A stretch of 64,000 nt of DNA from Acanthosepion esculentum (GCA_964036315.1 OZ038482.1:11765489-11829488); one strand, 5' to 3'. Counted from the first letter of the stretch, positions 31,636 to 43,163 are shown. The notes: a model not told the origin generated them from the sequence alone. Numbers and translations are program-made.

Positions 31636-32860
31636 TAAAGTGTGCTATATTTATGTGATAAAGTGCTCAATATCAGAGATAGAGCGTGTGTAAATATAAA
31701 AGTGAACATGGAAGTCAGCACTTAGAGGCGACAGTCTGTTTCATGCTAGTGCAATCGTCAGGTAACTAGTGCTGTTATTTTTCTCGGCTATTTATATATA
31801 AGTGTCAGTGGTGCATTATGGGTAGTCTATTTTGGCGGTTACTTTTACCGGAAGTCGCTTATTTGTTTATTTATTTATGTCAAATTATTTTGCTTGTTTT
31901 TTTGTTTGTTTTTTGTGGGTTTTTTATTTTAATTTTATTTTTATTTTTATCTTATATATTTTTTTTTTGATCGGTGTTTTTTATTAAGGTAGTAAAAATT
32001 TGTTTATATAGCTTATTGTTGGTAGTCTATTATGGCGGTCATTTACCGGAAGTCGGTTGTTTGCTTATTTATTTGGGTCAAATTGTTTTGCTTGTTTTTA
32101 TTTTATTTTCATTTTTATTTTTATCTTATATATTTGTTTATTTGTCATTGATTAAATCTATTTGTTGAATTTTGGGGTGGGATGTTGTGGTTTGTTCTTA
32201 CTATTATTTTGGTCGGAACAGTTTTTTATTTTATCTATTTGGGTTGATTATCTTTATTTGTTTTTTCTAAACGGCTAGTTTATCGTTATCGGTTGTTAGT
32301 TTATTTATATATTTGGATGTATTTAGATCAATTTATTATACTTGTTGTTATTTATTTGTTAAACTGTATATTTTCTCTTTTTGGCTTTCGATTTTTAAGT
32401 AACGTAGTATATTATCTTTTATTAATTTTTTTTATTTTTTATCGTTATATAACAGTTATAACTTTCGTCCGTTCTTTTGTTTTGATTTTTATAGTTATTT
32501 TTTTTTTGTTCATAATAGTTTGATAATTTGTTCATTATTTACTTTATTGATTTTTTCGCTTATTCTAACAGGTGTGGTTTTGTAATTTGTTTGGAGTAAT
32601 TTATTTTGCTTATTTTATTGTTGTTTTGTTTGTTTATATATTTATTTATTTTTCTATTTTAAGTTACGTAGTAAAAATTTGTTTTCATGTCTGCATTTTG
32701 AGATTAGCTCGGATCTTTTATTTAATAATTTATTTTGATCTGGGAAGGTAATGATAGCTATTTTTTCCTCCAAGCAAAGTTTGCAAGTTTTTGATAGGTT
32801 GTTGTAGGTTGATGATTTTTTCCTTATTTTCCAAGATATTTTTGATGTGGTGTGTGTTTT
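31632..32860. mobile_element. Family A element copy 3, right arm missing
   Basis: Parallels copy 1 from GTCTTAAAGTGTGCTATATT through the duplicated ACCGGAAGTCG segments to GAGATTAGCTCGGATC. Instead of the right inverted arm it continues as CAAGCAAAGTTTGCAAG and TTTTCCAAGATATTTTTG, a segment also present at 21780-21880. There is no gene. Confidence 0.8.
31717..31773 (-). ncRNA. Hammerhead-like motif, family A copy 3
   Basis: Minus strand stem I AGCACT/AGTGCT (outer helix, with an internal loop nearer the core), core CTGACGA, extra T, stem II TGCA/AGCA region, GAA, stem III ACA/TGT with loop GAC, cleavage base C. This copy shows the outer stem I helix most clearly. Confidence 0.6.
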
Positions 32861-33488
32861 GTTTTTTATTTCCCATATTTATTACTGCCATATTCTCATA
32901 TGGAGCTGCTTGATCCTTACTTTCCGGCCTTGATAAAGTTCAATATCGTTTACGTGGTCTTGTGGAGGGGGGATAACTTATTTTCCATTTTGCATCCTCT
33001 TTCCCCACAGACGCAATGTCAAACCTGTCACAACTCTATCGCTATCTCAAATGTTCAGATGACCTTCACTCTTTAATTCAACAATTACTGCTAGGACTCG
33101 CCCATATCACGTCAAAGGAATTAAATTACCTTCACTCTCTCCATATTCCAACTGTAAGAAGGAACTTCTACGCAGACAGTGCCCCCTCCCCAAGAACTGC
33201 TAACAGATACTATCATGAATGCTTCCCAATTCTAACCTCTTCAAGTCAAGAGTCAATGGCTATCTATCCTCGTAATCTTCACTTCCTTCAACCTCTCCTT
33301 ACACACTTAATCACAGACCTCATTCAGTAATCCTCTACCCTGAGTGTCTCTTGAGCTTAATATTGGATGAACGTTTGTAAAAATTCTAGGCAAAGGTTAG
33401 AGATACTCTGATTCCAAACACAAGAGCCGATCCATAGGTAATTAATCCTGTCAATTTTTTACGGGTAAAAATACTAGTATATATAATA
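32861..33488. other. Unassigned, with a 104-codon open frame at 33016-33330
   Basis: The + strand frame 33016-33330 is rich in Leu, Ser and His and starts MSNLSQLYRYLKCSDDLHSL. I recognise no domain. It follows a family A element and precedes a mariner. A chance frame or a fragment of an unknown repeat is as likely as a gene. Confidence 0.3.
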
Positions 33489-34233
33489 TTGGAACGAAAG
33501 TTCTATCCGAATTTGTCGTGGATAATGCAAATGAAAATACTAATGCTTAGAGAAATGTCCAGTCATCAATATAGTTGGTTCTTGAATCTCATTCCATCTA
33601 CCAACAAGTTTATAAGGGCCAAATTTGTAAAATTACTTTTTGATGTAAAATACAAGATCATCTGATGTTCAACCACTTCTCTTGATGTCAAACTTAGGCG
33701 ATGACTCTCAACAGTCGACACGTTGTTGGCGATTCTCTGGAGACAGGTATCAACTACTGAATCCTTTTCGATTCGAGTAGAACTCTCCTATGACTAACAT
33801 CAAATGTCTCATTGACTTCCCTAGTTGATGCGGCAGGATTTGCTATAAAACTATCTTCCAATTCCTCTGAATCGAATCTTTTTGGACGACCCTCCCTTGG
33901 CTTGTTCTCTAGACTAGAATCCCCAGTTTTGAAACGGGATATCCACCCCCTGCAACTTCTTTCATTCAATGCATCGACTCTATAAACGCGTTGGATTTTG
34001 CTGCTGCTGCATTTGCGATGACACCTTTATGAAACTCATACAGTACAACATTTTTAATGCGTTCTTTAGTTGGGGCAAGTTCCGAACTATATTATAAATA
34101 ATATTCTTATGAGTTGAAAGACAAATAGATAAATTACTCATAGTGACATTTACTAAATGAGATAAACTGGCAATACTTTAATAAATTTTGTGCAGCACTT
34201 TCACCTCAAAAAACAGATAAAATTTCGTTCCAA
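33489..34233. mobile_element. Shortened mariner with both terminal inverted repeats
   Basis: The left end TTGGAACGAAAGTTCTATCC and the right end, read inward, TTGGAACGAAATTTTATCTG, match over 17 of 20 bases. Total length is 745 bp, against about 1.3 kb for a full mariner. The only protein remnant is the N-terminal part of a transposase on the minus strand. The catalytic DDD region is missing. The left flank reads TA before the end, while the right flank reads CA, so the TA target duplication is imperfect. Confidence 0.8.
33754..34085 (-). pseudogene. mariner transposase N-terminal helix-turn-helix region
   Basis: Minus-strand frames give KERIKNVVLYEFHKGVIA (first helix-turn-helix) and, after a frameshift, GWISRFKTGDSSLENKPREG and GRPKRFDSEELE, then AASTREVNETFDVSH (second helix-turn-helix), the standard mariner N-terminus ending in the GRP hook-like motif. 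The frame closes at 33754 just after VSHRRV, where the catalytic domain should begin. This domain binds the terminal repeats, so a protein of this form, if ever made, would lack catalysis. Confidence 0.85.
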
Positions 34234-34294
34234 CATGTTAATGTAGGTCAATGCATTCGTTGCTTGAAACAGATTGATTGATTTGTTTGTTTGA

Positions 34295-34345
34295 TGGCAT
34301 ATCAACTCCTTTATGGGTCATTTAATGCCGGAATTTTAATTTTCT
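34295..34345 (-). mobile_element. SINE 3' tail, shared hairpin type
   Basis: Minus strand GGCATTAAATGACCC...GTTGATATGCC, the same terminal hairpin found at 46119-46156. The head of this copy is not recognisable in the flanking DNA. Confidence 0.7.
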
Positions 34346-34434
34346 TGGGAACTTTGCAGTAATAAAACTACAATATGTTATTCTTCTTTCACAATTTCAC
34401 AATTGAATACATGGTAGATGATATCTGTCTATAA

Positions 34435-35395
34435 CTCTGAGATGAGATATTATGATTATTTTTCATTATTATCCTCATCTTCATTGCCATATTCACAACG
34501 TTTCGACCGTTGTACGCTCCGGCATTCTTCAGATTGGAATTTCAACGAACCCTTTATCTGTCTCTATTTATAAGATAAAGTATTATGATTACTTGCATTA
34601 TTTACATTATTCGGACTGTTATCCTCATCTTCATTGACATATTCGCAACGTTCCTCAGGGATAAAGACATTGGTTAGATCCAGTCACTAGACCCAAAGAG
34701 TTCAATACTAGGCCACAGCAGTGGTGAACCAAAATTGGAGAGTTGGCGTAAAGGGAGATAACTGTGACATCCGGAAGAGGCACGGCACGTGGAACTAGAA
34801 CAATCTACCCCCCGGTGGACGAAATAAAAGGTTCGGTTCGAAATTCCAATCACCTGAAGAAGGCCGGAGCGTACAATGGCTGGAACGTTGTGAATATGGC
34901 AATGAAGATGAGGATAACAGTCCGAATAATGTAAATAATGCAAGTAATCATAATACCTCATCTTAGAGATATAGACAGATATTGAAGAAAAATTCCAATC
35001 ACCTGACGATGGCCGGAGCCTACGACGGCCGGAACGTTGTGAATATGGCAATGAAGATGAAGATAACAGTCCGAATAATGTAAATAATGCAAGTAATCAT
35101 AATACCTCATCTTAGAGATATAGACAGATATTGAAGAAAAATTCCAATCACCTGAAGAAGGCCGGAGCGTACGACGGCCGGAACGTTGTGAATATGGCAA
35201 TGAAGATGAAGATAACAGTCCGAATAATGTAAATAATACAAGTAATCATAATACCGCATCTCAGAGATATAGACAGATATTGAAGAAAAATTCCAATCAC
35301 CTGAAGAAGGCCGGAGCGTACGACGGCCGGAACGTTGTGAATATGGCAATGAAGATGAAGATAACAGTCCGAATAATGTAAATAATACAAGTAAT
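34435..35395. mobile_element. 149-bp tandem array with a hammerhead-like motif per unit, plus inverted copy
   Basis: Four + strand units start with AATTCCAATCACCTG at 34842, 34991, 35140 and 35289, exactly 149 bp apart. Each has CTGAAGAAGGCCGGAGCG (or CTGACGATGGCC in unit 2), ACGGCC, GAACGTTGTGAATATGGC and CAGTCCGAATAATG. An inverted copy at about 34450-34545 (minus strand) has CTGAAGAATGCCGG, GGTCGAAACGTTGTG, and a further partial unit follows to 34645. Hammerhead-like parts: CAC/GTG stem I, core, extra A, stem II GGCCG/CGGCC, GAA, palindromic ACGT, T. In the + units an additional G precedes GAAC, which weakens the fit. Confidence 0.75.
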
Positions 35396-35429
35396 GGTAG
35401 ATGATACTCAGCTTTTGTGCATATACATG

Positions 35430-35965
35430 TTTGTGGTTTGGTTGGGTTTGCTTAACGGCTTGTCAACTCATTATGGTCATTTAATGCAGAAGTTTAATTT
35501 CCTAAACACACTTTTATGACTTCAACTAAATATAGTTTGAATACAATTGTATGACTTCCACTACAGATAAAAATATTTGTCATTTTGCTATAAAATGTAT
35601 TGTTAATAATTCTACTATAAAATCTATTCCTGGTCATTTTGCTCTAAAAACGTAATGTTGGCAATCTTAATATAAATAAGCATTGTTCATAATTCTTTCA
35701 TATAAAAATGTATTGCTTTATATTTACCTTTTGCATATTTTTACTATAGGAATGTATTTTTATACTTTTATAGTGTTTTGTTTTTGTTTGGGGGGTTCAC
35801 TATTTACCCATATCTGGGACCCTAACAGGTACTATCACCCCGGGTCAGGGTGCACCTGGGAACAACAACAATTAAGAGGTGCTTCCATGCTCCTCAAGAC
35901 CTCCAGTCTCCTGATCAGAGTCCTTGCTGCTGGATGTAGTTTATCGTCATACATCAGGAATATGC
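35430..35965 (-). mobile_element. SINE family G, minus-strand copy
   Basis: Read on the minus strand: head at 35965-35781 (GACGATAAACTACATCCAGC, GGAGACTGGAGGTC, GGTGATAGTACCTGTTAGGG, then CCCCCC), then a run of decayed ATACATTTT/CAGGAATAG units, then the tail hairpin at 35488-35456 (GCATTAAATGACC...GTTGACAAGCCG). The head is not obviously tRNA, 5S or 7SL in origin. One copy of the 30-bp head unit. Confidence 0.75.
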
Positions 35966-36859
35966 TTGAAACAAAGTTTCTTTTTGCACAATAATTTAAT
36001 TTAGTTTCTTAACTAGGAAATGGTTCAGAGGCAAGTTGAATCTGGTCGTTTTCAGAATTCGCATCGCCTTGTTTTCCTTCTCCTACAGCTTAACAATTAA
36101 CCATCAATTAAAGTTACACCACTACTAATCATGGGTATATCATACCCGATTTTGAAAATATCCCCCAAAAATATTAAGTATAAATCTTTATTTGAAATAT
36201 TTTACATGCAGGCACTTCAAACTTTGTACTTTGAGTTAACATTAATAGGAACTGAAAAACATTATTTAGGTAAGAAAATCAGGTACTGAAAATAGTAATT
36301 AAAAATAGGAAAATTTGCGCTGGGTACTATATATCTATGGTTAGTGTTCTAGGGTTAAGAGATTATTCGGAAACTATTGCCAAAGTTAAGTTAAAATCTT
36401 AATTCTACAATAATTACGCTAAAATTTAACAATAATGCACTTTATCTTGCTTTAATCTCTTTTCCAGAAGTCATCTCTTAAAAACGACGCTGCATTTCTA
36501 ACGAAAATAATGACGTGTTCCCAATGCTATGTTCGTGTCGAACAAACGTCAACAATTCTATTTTTAATTGAAATTATTTCAGAGAACCACCCACCAAAAA
36601 TCAACATCATGTGTTACTGTTGCATTTATGCCGGTATTATAGTCGCCAGAACAGGGATGTAATTTAGATTCTACAGCCTCGCTCTCGAAATGCGTTTGGC
36701 GAGTGGCTTGATTTAAATGCACGGTTTATTTTACTTTCGTTTTCTTTAAAAACGTATTTATAAAAATATCACATATTGAGGAGGTAACTGCCATTTCCAA
36801 AACCGTACGTGCGTGTCTCGCATCGGAGAATTAATACGTGGGTGGTTCCCACTTGGAAA

Positions 36860-36867
<8 letters not shown>
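35966..36867. other. No gene seen
   Basis: AT-rich unassigned DNA. Confidence 0.5.

Positions 36868-36911
<44 letters not shown>
36868..36911. repeat. (CT)n microsatellite
   Basis: About 22 uninterrupted units. Confidence 0.98.
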
Positions 36912-36914
<3 letters not shown>

Positions 36915-37031
36915 GTGACAAGGGTATTAAAATGATCTTTTTTAAAAGCTCAAGTCACTTAAGTTTTACAAAACAAAGTCCACAATAATAAAATTAAGAG
37001 GATAATTTCCTCTGTCTTTTCTACAAATATT

Positions 37032-37370
37032 TTGATGGCAACGCTTCTGATGAGATTTTTCTTAGTGCATGAATTTACTAGATTGGCAATTAGGTCTCAC
37101 CGTTCTACTGTTGAACGAGTTAGATGCAGTCGTATGTTCTATTCTAATAGTTTCTTTTCTCACACTTCTCGCCGGTTGACACACTCTCCCGATTTCTTGT
37201 TTTGTTGTCATCTACAGTCTTCAAAAATTTAGATAGAACGCCAATTGCTATCTGCTGTCTTCTTGAATCCAGTTCTTTTATTGTCTTTTCTCCTTACTTC
37301 TCGCCACGAACACCTTCTCATTCTCTTTCCTGTGACCCCTTGCATTATCGCCTTGCTTGAGGTGAAATGA
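37032..37370 (+). pseudogene. LINE family H ORF2 C-terminal fragment
   Basis: Reads TRLAIRSHRSTVERVRCSR, FYSNSFFSHTSR, then in shifted frames PISCFPS-like and KFKSNVN-like residues and the ATCGCCTTGCTTGAGG end. This is the terminal segment of a LINE reverse transcriptase protein (pattern ARL..RSH...V...RC....NSF..RTS.LWN.LP). It ends at GCTTGAGGTGAAATGATTTT, shared with the copy at 41570-41600. Truncated at its 5' side and frameshifted. Confidence 0.75.
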
Positions 37371-38000
<630 letters not shown>

Positions 38001-38264
38001 CTTTGAACCTAAAGAGCCAGGTAAACCTACCTAGGTTTCACCTATGCGGACGTCAGGGTATACTGGTGTATTGAGCACTTTACTTAGTTACGTTTGCTTT
38101 ACTCGTTTTGGAGGTTTTTTTCTTTGGACTCTAAGCTTGGATTCTGGACAATTGTTTTCGACTCAATTACATGTTCTTAGTTCTTTCTTTTTGTATCCCT
38201 TATTTTTCATTCGGCATTGGTTTGTTCATTTACAAACCGAAACACCTAAGGTTTTTCCAGACGA

Positions 38265-38265
<1 letters not shown>
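38001..38265 (+). mobile_element. Family D repeat copy 2
   Basis: Begins TTTGAACCTAAAGAGCC and ends AAACACCTAAGGTTTTTCC then AGACGAG, then (TA)n. Colinear with the minus strand of 31150-31390. No second inverted arm is present here. Confidence 0.8.

Positions 38266-38334
<69 letters not shown>
38266..38334. repeat. (TA)n microsatellite between families D and E
   Basis: About 34 units. Confidence 0.98.
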
Positions 38335-38337
<3 letters not shown>

Positions 38338-38480
38338 TTGTTTGTTTTCTTTACATCTTCGGTTGAACTCAACTTGAGTCCACCATATTCTTGTAGTGGA
38401 CCTTTTAATTCAATCAGGAGTTACACACGTGTTTCTAATTTAACAACACGTAAACCAACGGTCCTCTACACATTCTTCTC
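38335..38480 (-). repeat. Family E repeat, inverted single copy
   Basis: Minus strand GTAGAGGACC, GTTGTTAAATTAGAAACACG, TGTGTAACTCCTGATTG, AAAAGGTCCACTACA and CAAACAAGACATATA match 6261-6405 in the same order, again with (TA)n right after CAAACAAGACA. Confidence 0.85.
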
Positions 38481-38957
38481 TCTTCCAATAATTGATTTCT
38501 TCAATCTTTCTTAATAGCTACATAACTTAGATTCCAAACGTATTTATTAGAAATGTATTTTTTCTTTCAATCAAATTTACAACACATATTCACGAAGGTC
38601 GCGTCATAGAACAATAGTTAGCAATCTTGATTATCAAAATTTATGGAAATAAAAACAGAGATATAACAAAATCTTCACTCGTGGCTACGAGCTTCGACAG
38701 CTAAGTATTGCAACATTAGAGTTCAATTTCCACTTCTATGACACGAGATAAGAATTTGAATTTTGTACGAATTCTTTGTTTCGAATTCCTGTAAATTAAT
38801 TTAAAGAATGATCAAAACGACTGTGATAAAAAAAGTCATAATATCTGAAAATACGAATAAAATGAAAATAATTTATCTCAAAACTTCAGCCAATTTACTA
38901 AAATTAAATTCAACAAAAATGCATGTTTGTTTTTTCTAGAAAGGCGATTACCATAAA
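38481..38957. other. No gene seen
   Basis: AT-rich unassigned DNA. Confidence 0.5.
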
Positions 38958-39290
38958 CAATTGGAACGTCCTGGGTATGACGACAAACTACACCCGGCAG
39001 CTAGGCCTCCGATTGGGCGATTTTTAGGATCGTGGAACCACATTTTAATTGCTGCTGTTCCTCCAAGGTCCACGCTGAGCCGGTGTGGTAGTACCTGTTC
39101 GGGCCTTAGCAATGGACAAATAGTTAACCCCCCAAACTGGAGTTAAAACACTATGAAATTATAAAAACAGATTTTTATACTAAAAATACCAGCAATAGAT
39201 TTTTTTTTTTAAATTACCAGCAATACATTTTTGAAAAAAAATATTATCAACAATAGATTTGACTCTAACAAAAACCATCTCTATAAAAAT
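38958..39290 (+). mobile_element. SINE family G, copy with one 30-bp head unit
   Basis: Head GTCCTGGGTATGACGACAAA and GCAGCTAGGCCTCCGAT, GGTGTGGTAGTACCTGTTCG, AATAGTTAACCCCCCAAAC, then CCAGCAATAGATTTTT and CCAGCAATACATTTTTG units (39190-39260). The tail hairpin is not present. Confidence 0.75.
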
Positions 39291-39375
39291 ACGTCAATGA
39301 AACCTGATCTATAAATTGATTTCTTACAAAGAATACACATTCTATTCATACGAACCTATCCTAAAAATCTTGTCG

Positions 39376-39432
39376 AGACCGGATCATGTAAAAGTAAATG
39401 AGTCATCCTGAGACTTTTACATGATCCGGTCT
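39376..39432. repeat. Perfect 20-bp inverted repeat, 17-nt loop
   Basis: AGACCGGATCATGTAAAAGT (39376-39395) is mirrored exactly at 39413-39432. The loop is AAATGAGTCATCCTGAG. Confidence 0.95.
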
Positions 39433-40099
39433 GGATAATTGCTTTTTTTTTAGCTTGCTTTTTTTTTAGGGAGGGGGGTCTGCTAGGAAATCACTGAAAT
39501 CTTGTTGAAATTAATGTTCACAAGCGACAGGCAAGTTTAACTTGATACTCGTTGGCGAAAAGTGATCCAGTTCAAATGGACTTGGAGGCCTTACTACACA
39601 CAACTCAAATTAGCACAATTTTTTGACATATTTTGCCGAATAATACTAAAACAGCAATGATCATTACTCGTTTATGACACCATCAAATATCATTTATCAA
39701 CATAACCTTCCTTGTATTTATCAGAAAATCATGATCTAGACCTGTATTCCGATGTTCTTGAGGTGCTAAAATGTCCCCAAAAGAAGTCAAATGACTTAAA
39801 CACAAAATTTATTACCATTTCTGTCATTTTGCCTCTTTCCAACAGAGAGGGCTTCGAAACCTAAAAAAAAACTATTATTTAAATTAGAAATGTGTAAGTT
39901 CTGTTTTAATCTTCCTCGTAATTACAAATAACATTAATACAGTTCAATAATTGAACCATAAATCCATTTAGGGATTCAAAACCCACAAACGTTCGCTTGG
40001 CTCTATTATGGGAGCCCATAATGAATCATGCACTAACTTTTTATTTGAAACACCATTCGCTAAATACTGTAAGAAATAAAATAACTCAAAGGAAAAGAA
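39433..40099. other. No gene seen
   Basis: AT-rich. Nothing recognised. Confidence 0.5.
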
Positions 40100-40375
40100 C
40101 CGTCCTAAGTATGACGATAAGCTACATCCGCGTCCTGGGTAAGACGATAAACTACATCCGCGTCCTGGGTATGACGATAAACTACATCCGCGTCCTGGGT
40201 AAGACGATAAACTACGTCCAACAGCAAGGCCTCTGATCAGGAGGTTTTGAGGAGCGTGGAAACACCTCTTAATTTGATGGTGTTCCCATGTTCAACCTGA
40301 CCTGGGATGTTAGCACATGTTAGGGTCCCAGCTATGGGCAAATAGTTAACCCCGAAACTGAGGTAAAAAGAAAGA
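40100..40375 (+). mobile_element. SINE family G, copy with four 30-bp head units
   Basis: CGTCCTGGGTAAGACGATAA plus ACTACATCCG repeats four times from about 40101 to 40220, then GCAAGGCCTCTGATCAGGAG, GATGTTAGCACATGTTAGGG, and AATAGTTAACCCCGAAACTG. The tail units are missing. Confidence 0.75.
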
Positions 40376-40914
40376 ATTAGAGAAGACAATAAAAGAACGG
40401 AATTCAAAGAAACAGAAGATTACAATTGACATTGCATTTAAAGATTATTTTGTCTGTTTGAAGATCGTAGTTGACAGGAAAGCTGGAAGCTGGAAGTGAT
40501 TTCCACAAAAGATAAGTACGGGATAAAAAAAAAACTACTAGGATGGTTTGGACTTGTCAATCAATCTGGTACTGCTCTTAAACTCGTGAAATCGGGGTAC
40601 CAAAGAGAAAAGCTCATTCCAACAAATGCCGTGAAAATATTCCTAGGAAAGGCACAAGGAAAATACATACGGCAGTGGGGAAGTGATTGAAGCCAAGATG
40701 CCAGATCAGGACCGATAACTTTGCAGATTCTGCAAACTCTAAATATATAGCAGAAGCACCAGATTAGATGTAGCAGGAATATTCGATGCACGGATGAACG
40801 GTAGACTTACAAATGTGCAAGATGGACATGAACTGTGAAACGAGAATAACTTACCCACGTAGATTAAATAAAGGATTAATTTCAAATTTCCATGGAGAAT
40901 ACCTAGATCAACAG
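40376..40914. other. No gene seen
   Basis: A 64-codon + frame at 40496-40690 is lysine-rich and unrecognised. Confidence 0.5.
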
Positions 40915-40960
40915 ATACCTGAAGAAGATCGGAGAACACAACGGCCGAAACGCTATAACA
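40915..40960 (+). ncRNA. Degenerate hammerhead-like motif
   Basis: GATAC, core CTGAAGA, extra A, stem II GATCG/CGGCC (imperfect), GAA, ACGCT, then ATAAC. Related to the 149-bp array family (GAACACAACGGCCGAAACG). One core-proximal stem is partly lost. Confidence 0.45.
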
Positions 40961-41222
40961 ACATTTAAGATGAGCGCATTACTCCGATTGTAAATAATGT
41001 AAATCTATTACCGTATTTTATGTCGTCACAATATTATGAGATTGTCGCTTTTAGAATCTAGCAAATATTCAGTAAAGTATTGAACGAAAAAAATGTTTTT
41101 AAAAATAGCGGGGGGTGAATAAAGATTTTTGTGAAAAAGATAAAAATAATTTTATTCACAGAAATTGAGGAGATGGTTACTGAATGGGGCAGTTGTAAGG
41201 TCGTAAAGGGTGGAGTCAAGAA
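40961..41222. other. No gene seen
   Basis: AT-rich unassigned DNA. Confidence 0.5.
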
Positions 41223-41605
41223 GTGTATATTATGGGGGTTTCTTTTGATGAACTCTCAACTTTGATACGTAGATTATATGAATTTAAGTGGAGTACTAGA
41301 TTGGTGGCAAGATCTTATCATTTTACAGTTGTAATGACTGCGTGTAGCCATAAGTTCTATACTAACAGTTTATCTTCCCGCACTTCTTGCTTGTGGAACT
41401 TTCTTCCATCTTCTTGCTTTCCAGACAACTTCAAAAATTTAAATGCAATGTCAATCGTTATCTTCTGTTTTCTTCCTGTCCTTTTACTGTCCCCGCTCCT
41501 GAATAATGTTTTCCCTTTTTTTATATGCCTTCACATTCAGTACCCCACTCCCATTGCGTCTTAGTGGTTTTGTTGCCTTGCTTGGTGAGAAATGATTAAA
41601 AAAAT
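41223..41605 (+). pseudogene. LINE family H ORF2 C-terminal fragment
   Basis: Longest + strand copy: LYEFKWSTRLVARSYHFTVV, TNSLSSRTSCLWNFLPSSCF and FKNLNAMSIVIFC, closing at TAG near 41562 after PTPIAS, then GCTTGGTGAGAAATGATT. The pattern (RTS.LWN.LP..CFP) is that of LINE reverse-transcriptase C-termini. The reading frame is open for 113 codons but lacks all catalytic motifs. Confidence 0.75.
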
Positions 41606-41619
41606 ATACAATAGATAAC

Positions 41620-41877
41620 GGTTGACCCTAGACTTGAAGAGGTTAACATTGTAGTGGTCGGAGAAGCATCCTCTTGGGAGTTTTCTGCCTTACCAAAGGA
41701 ATATGGTGGGAATGAGGGTGATTCGATCCTGTGTAGGTGGCATGTCGGCATGGGAAATTCTGAGCAGGAATGTAGCTCGTCTGAACATTTGTCATGGAAA
41801 TGGCAACAGAGTAGCAATGCTCCGTCTATGGGAAAAGGGTTGGAGAGTTGAAAATAATCCATTCTCTGCGTAACCAC
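41620..41877 (-). pseudogene. LINE ORF2 fragment, segment before the family H tail
   Basis: Minus-strand CCHFHDKCSDELHS corresponds to the FHGKCSDEL stretch that precedes the C-terminal segment in the same class of LINE. The rest is diverged. Opposite in orientation to the adjacent copy at 41223-41605, so two insertions or an inversion are needed. Confidence 0.6.
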
Positions 41878-42044
41878 TTTTAATAGCGAGGACTGGGTAA
41901 CACCTGCTCACATAGGGCGGCAACATATAAAAATAAACCTGCTTTAAAGTTGACTAAACAAGGGACATGGATGCGGCTTCACTAGTGTTCCATGTAACAT
42001 CGAGAATCTTTCCGTTGTTGTTGAAATCGAGGTCGGGTTTTATA

Positions 42045-42235
42045 TGTCCAGCAATACATGTTTTAAAATAATATTACCAGCAATACATGTTTTAAAATAA
42101 TATTACCAGCTATATATTTTTGAGGAAAAAATATTACCAGAAATAGATTTTTGACAAAACAAAATATTACCAGGAAAAAAAAAGTTGTCGGCATTAAATA
42201 ACCTAATGAGGTTGATATACCGTAAAACACAACAA
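42045..42235 (+). mobile_element. SINE tail: tandem CCAGCAATA units and terminal hairpin
   Basis: Four to five units of TTACCAGCAATACATGTTTT type, then GTCGGCATTAAATAACC TAATGA GGTTGATATACCG, the shared hairpin (42189-42222), then AAAACACAACAAAC. The head is missing or replaced by unrelated DNA upstream. Confidence 0.75.
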
Positions 42236-42682
42236 ACTAAACCAAACAAATCAAAGGAAAAGAAAGAAAATATGACGCCTATGGTTTTATTTTGAAGGTG
42301 ACAGGAAACAGATGACGAAGAAAAGAAAATTGTTGAATTAGGTTTGAAAAGTTTCTTAGATTAATGTAAGAATTTGTTTTATTTTCTAAAATAGCATTGT
42401 ACCTGAAGTTTGAATTCTGATTAAGACTTTATATTAATTCCCATTAAAGATCTTGAAGAGACATGAATACGACTTTCCTGGGCCATTCTTCCCTTTCTAG
42501 ACAGAAACCAATTCAATGATTCTTCCTTGGTACCATGTAACTCAGTCATTATTGCTTGTTAGACATAACCCCACCATTCCGCGACAATTTGTTTTATATG
42601 CCCGTGGTTCATATATGCCATCAAACATTTTTTTTAAGCATTTCACCCCAAGAAAGACAGGATGCCACTAGCACGCAAGGTG
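42236..42682. other. No gene seen
   Basis: AT-rich unassigned DNA. Confidence 0.5.
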
Positions 42683-42979
42683 TTACAGAGAGTGGGAGCG
42701 AGAGTGAAGAGACGTGATAGAGGAAAGAATGAAGAGAAGGATAGGGAATAGATCAACGCATCTGGAGATGTTGATTGACATTACATTTGAATAGTTGGAG
42801 ATTATGGAGAAACAAGTAATAGGAAGGGAATTCCACAGACGGGAGGTGCGAGACCTGAAGCTATTGGAGTAGAAGAGACGGCTACATTTAACTGTTTCGA
42901 CAGTGAAAGTGTGGGATCGAGATGCCAACCTAGCTACACGTTTAAATTCATGCAGTCTGCATATTTCTGTCCTATTCAA
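42683..42979 (-). pseudogene. LINE family H ORF2 C-terminal fragment
   Basis: Minus-strand RLHEFKRVARLASRSHTFTV, CSRLFYSNSFRSRTSRLWNS and LPITCF form an uninterrupted frame of 98 codons. It ends next to the CACCCCAAG/GCACGCAAGG region. Best-preserved residues of the family in the window. Confidence 0.8.
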
Positions 42980-43092
42980 ATATATATATTACGCCCTGTT
43001 TTCTTTCTAAATTGCAATATCCTTGCATAAAATATCATGAGTAGTGCAAATAATAATAATAAATAAATAAATAAATATATATATATATATGT

Positions 43093-43093
43093 A

Positions 43094-43160
<67 letters not shown>
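43093..43160. repeat. (GT)n microsatellite
   Basis: About 34 GT units following a short TA/TATG run, left of AATTTGGCAGCAACTTTT. Confidence 0.97.

Positions 43161-43163
<3 letters not shown>

Noticed and set aside
35107..35390. Overlapping minus-strand 80-codon frames in the 149-bp array
   Set aside because: Repeated frames are copies of the non-coding tandem unit.
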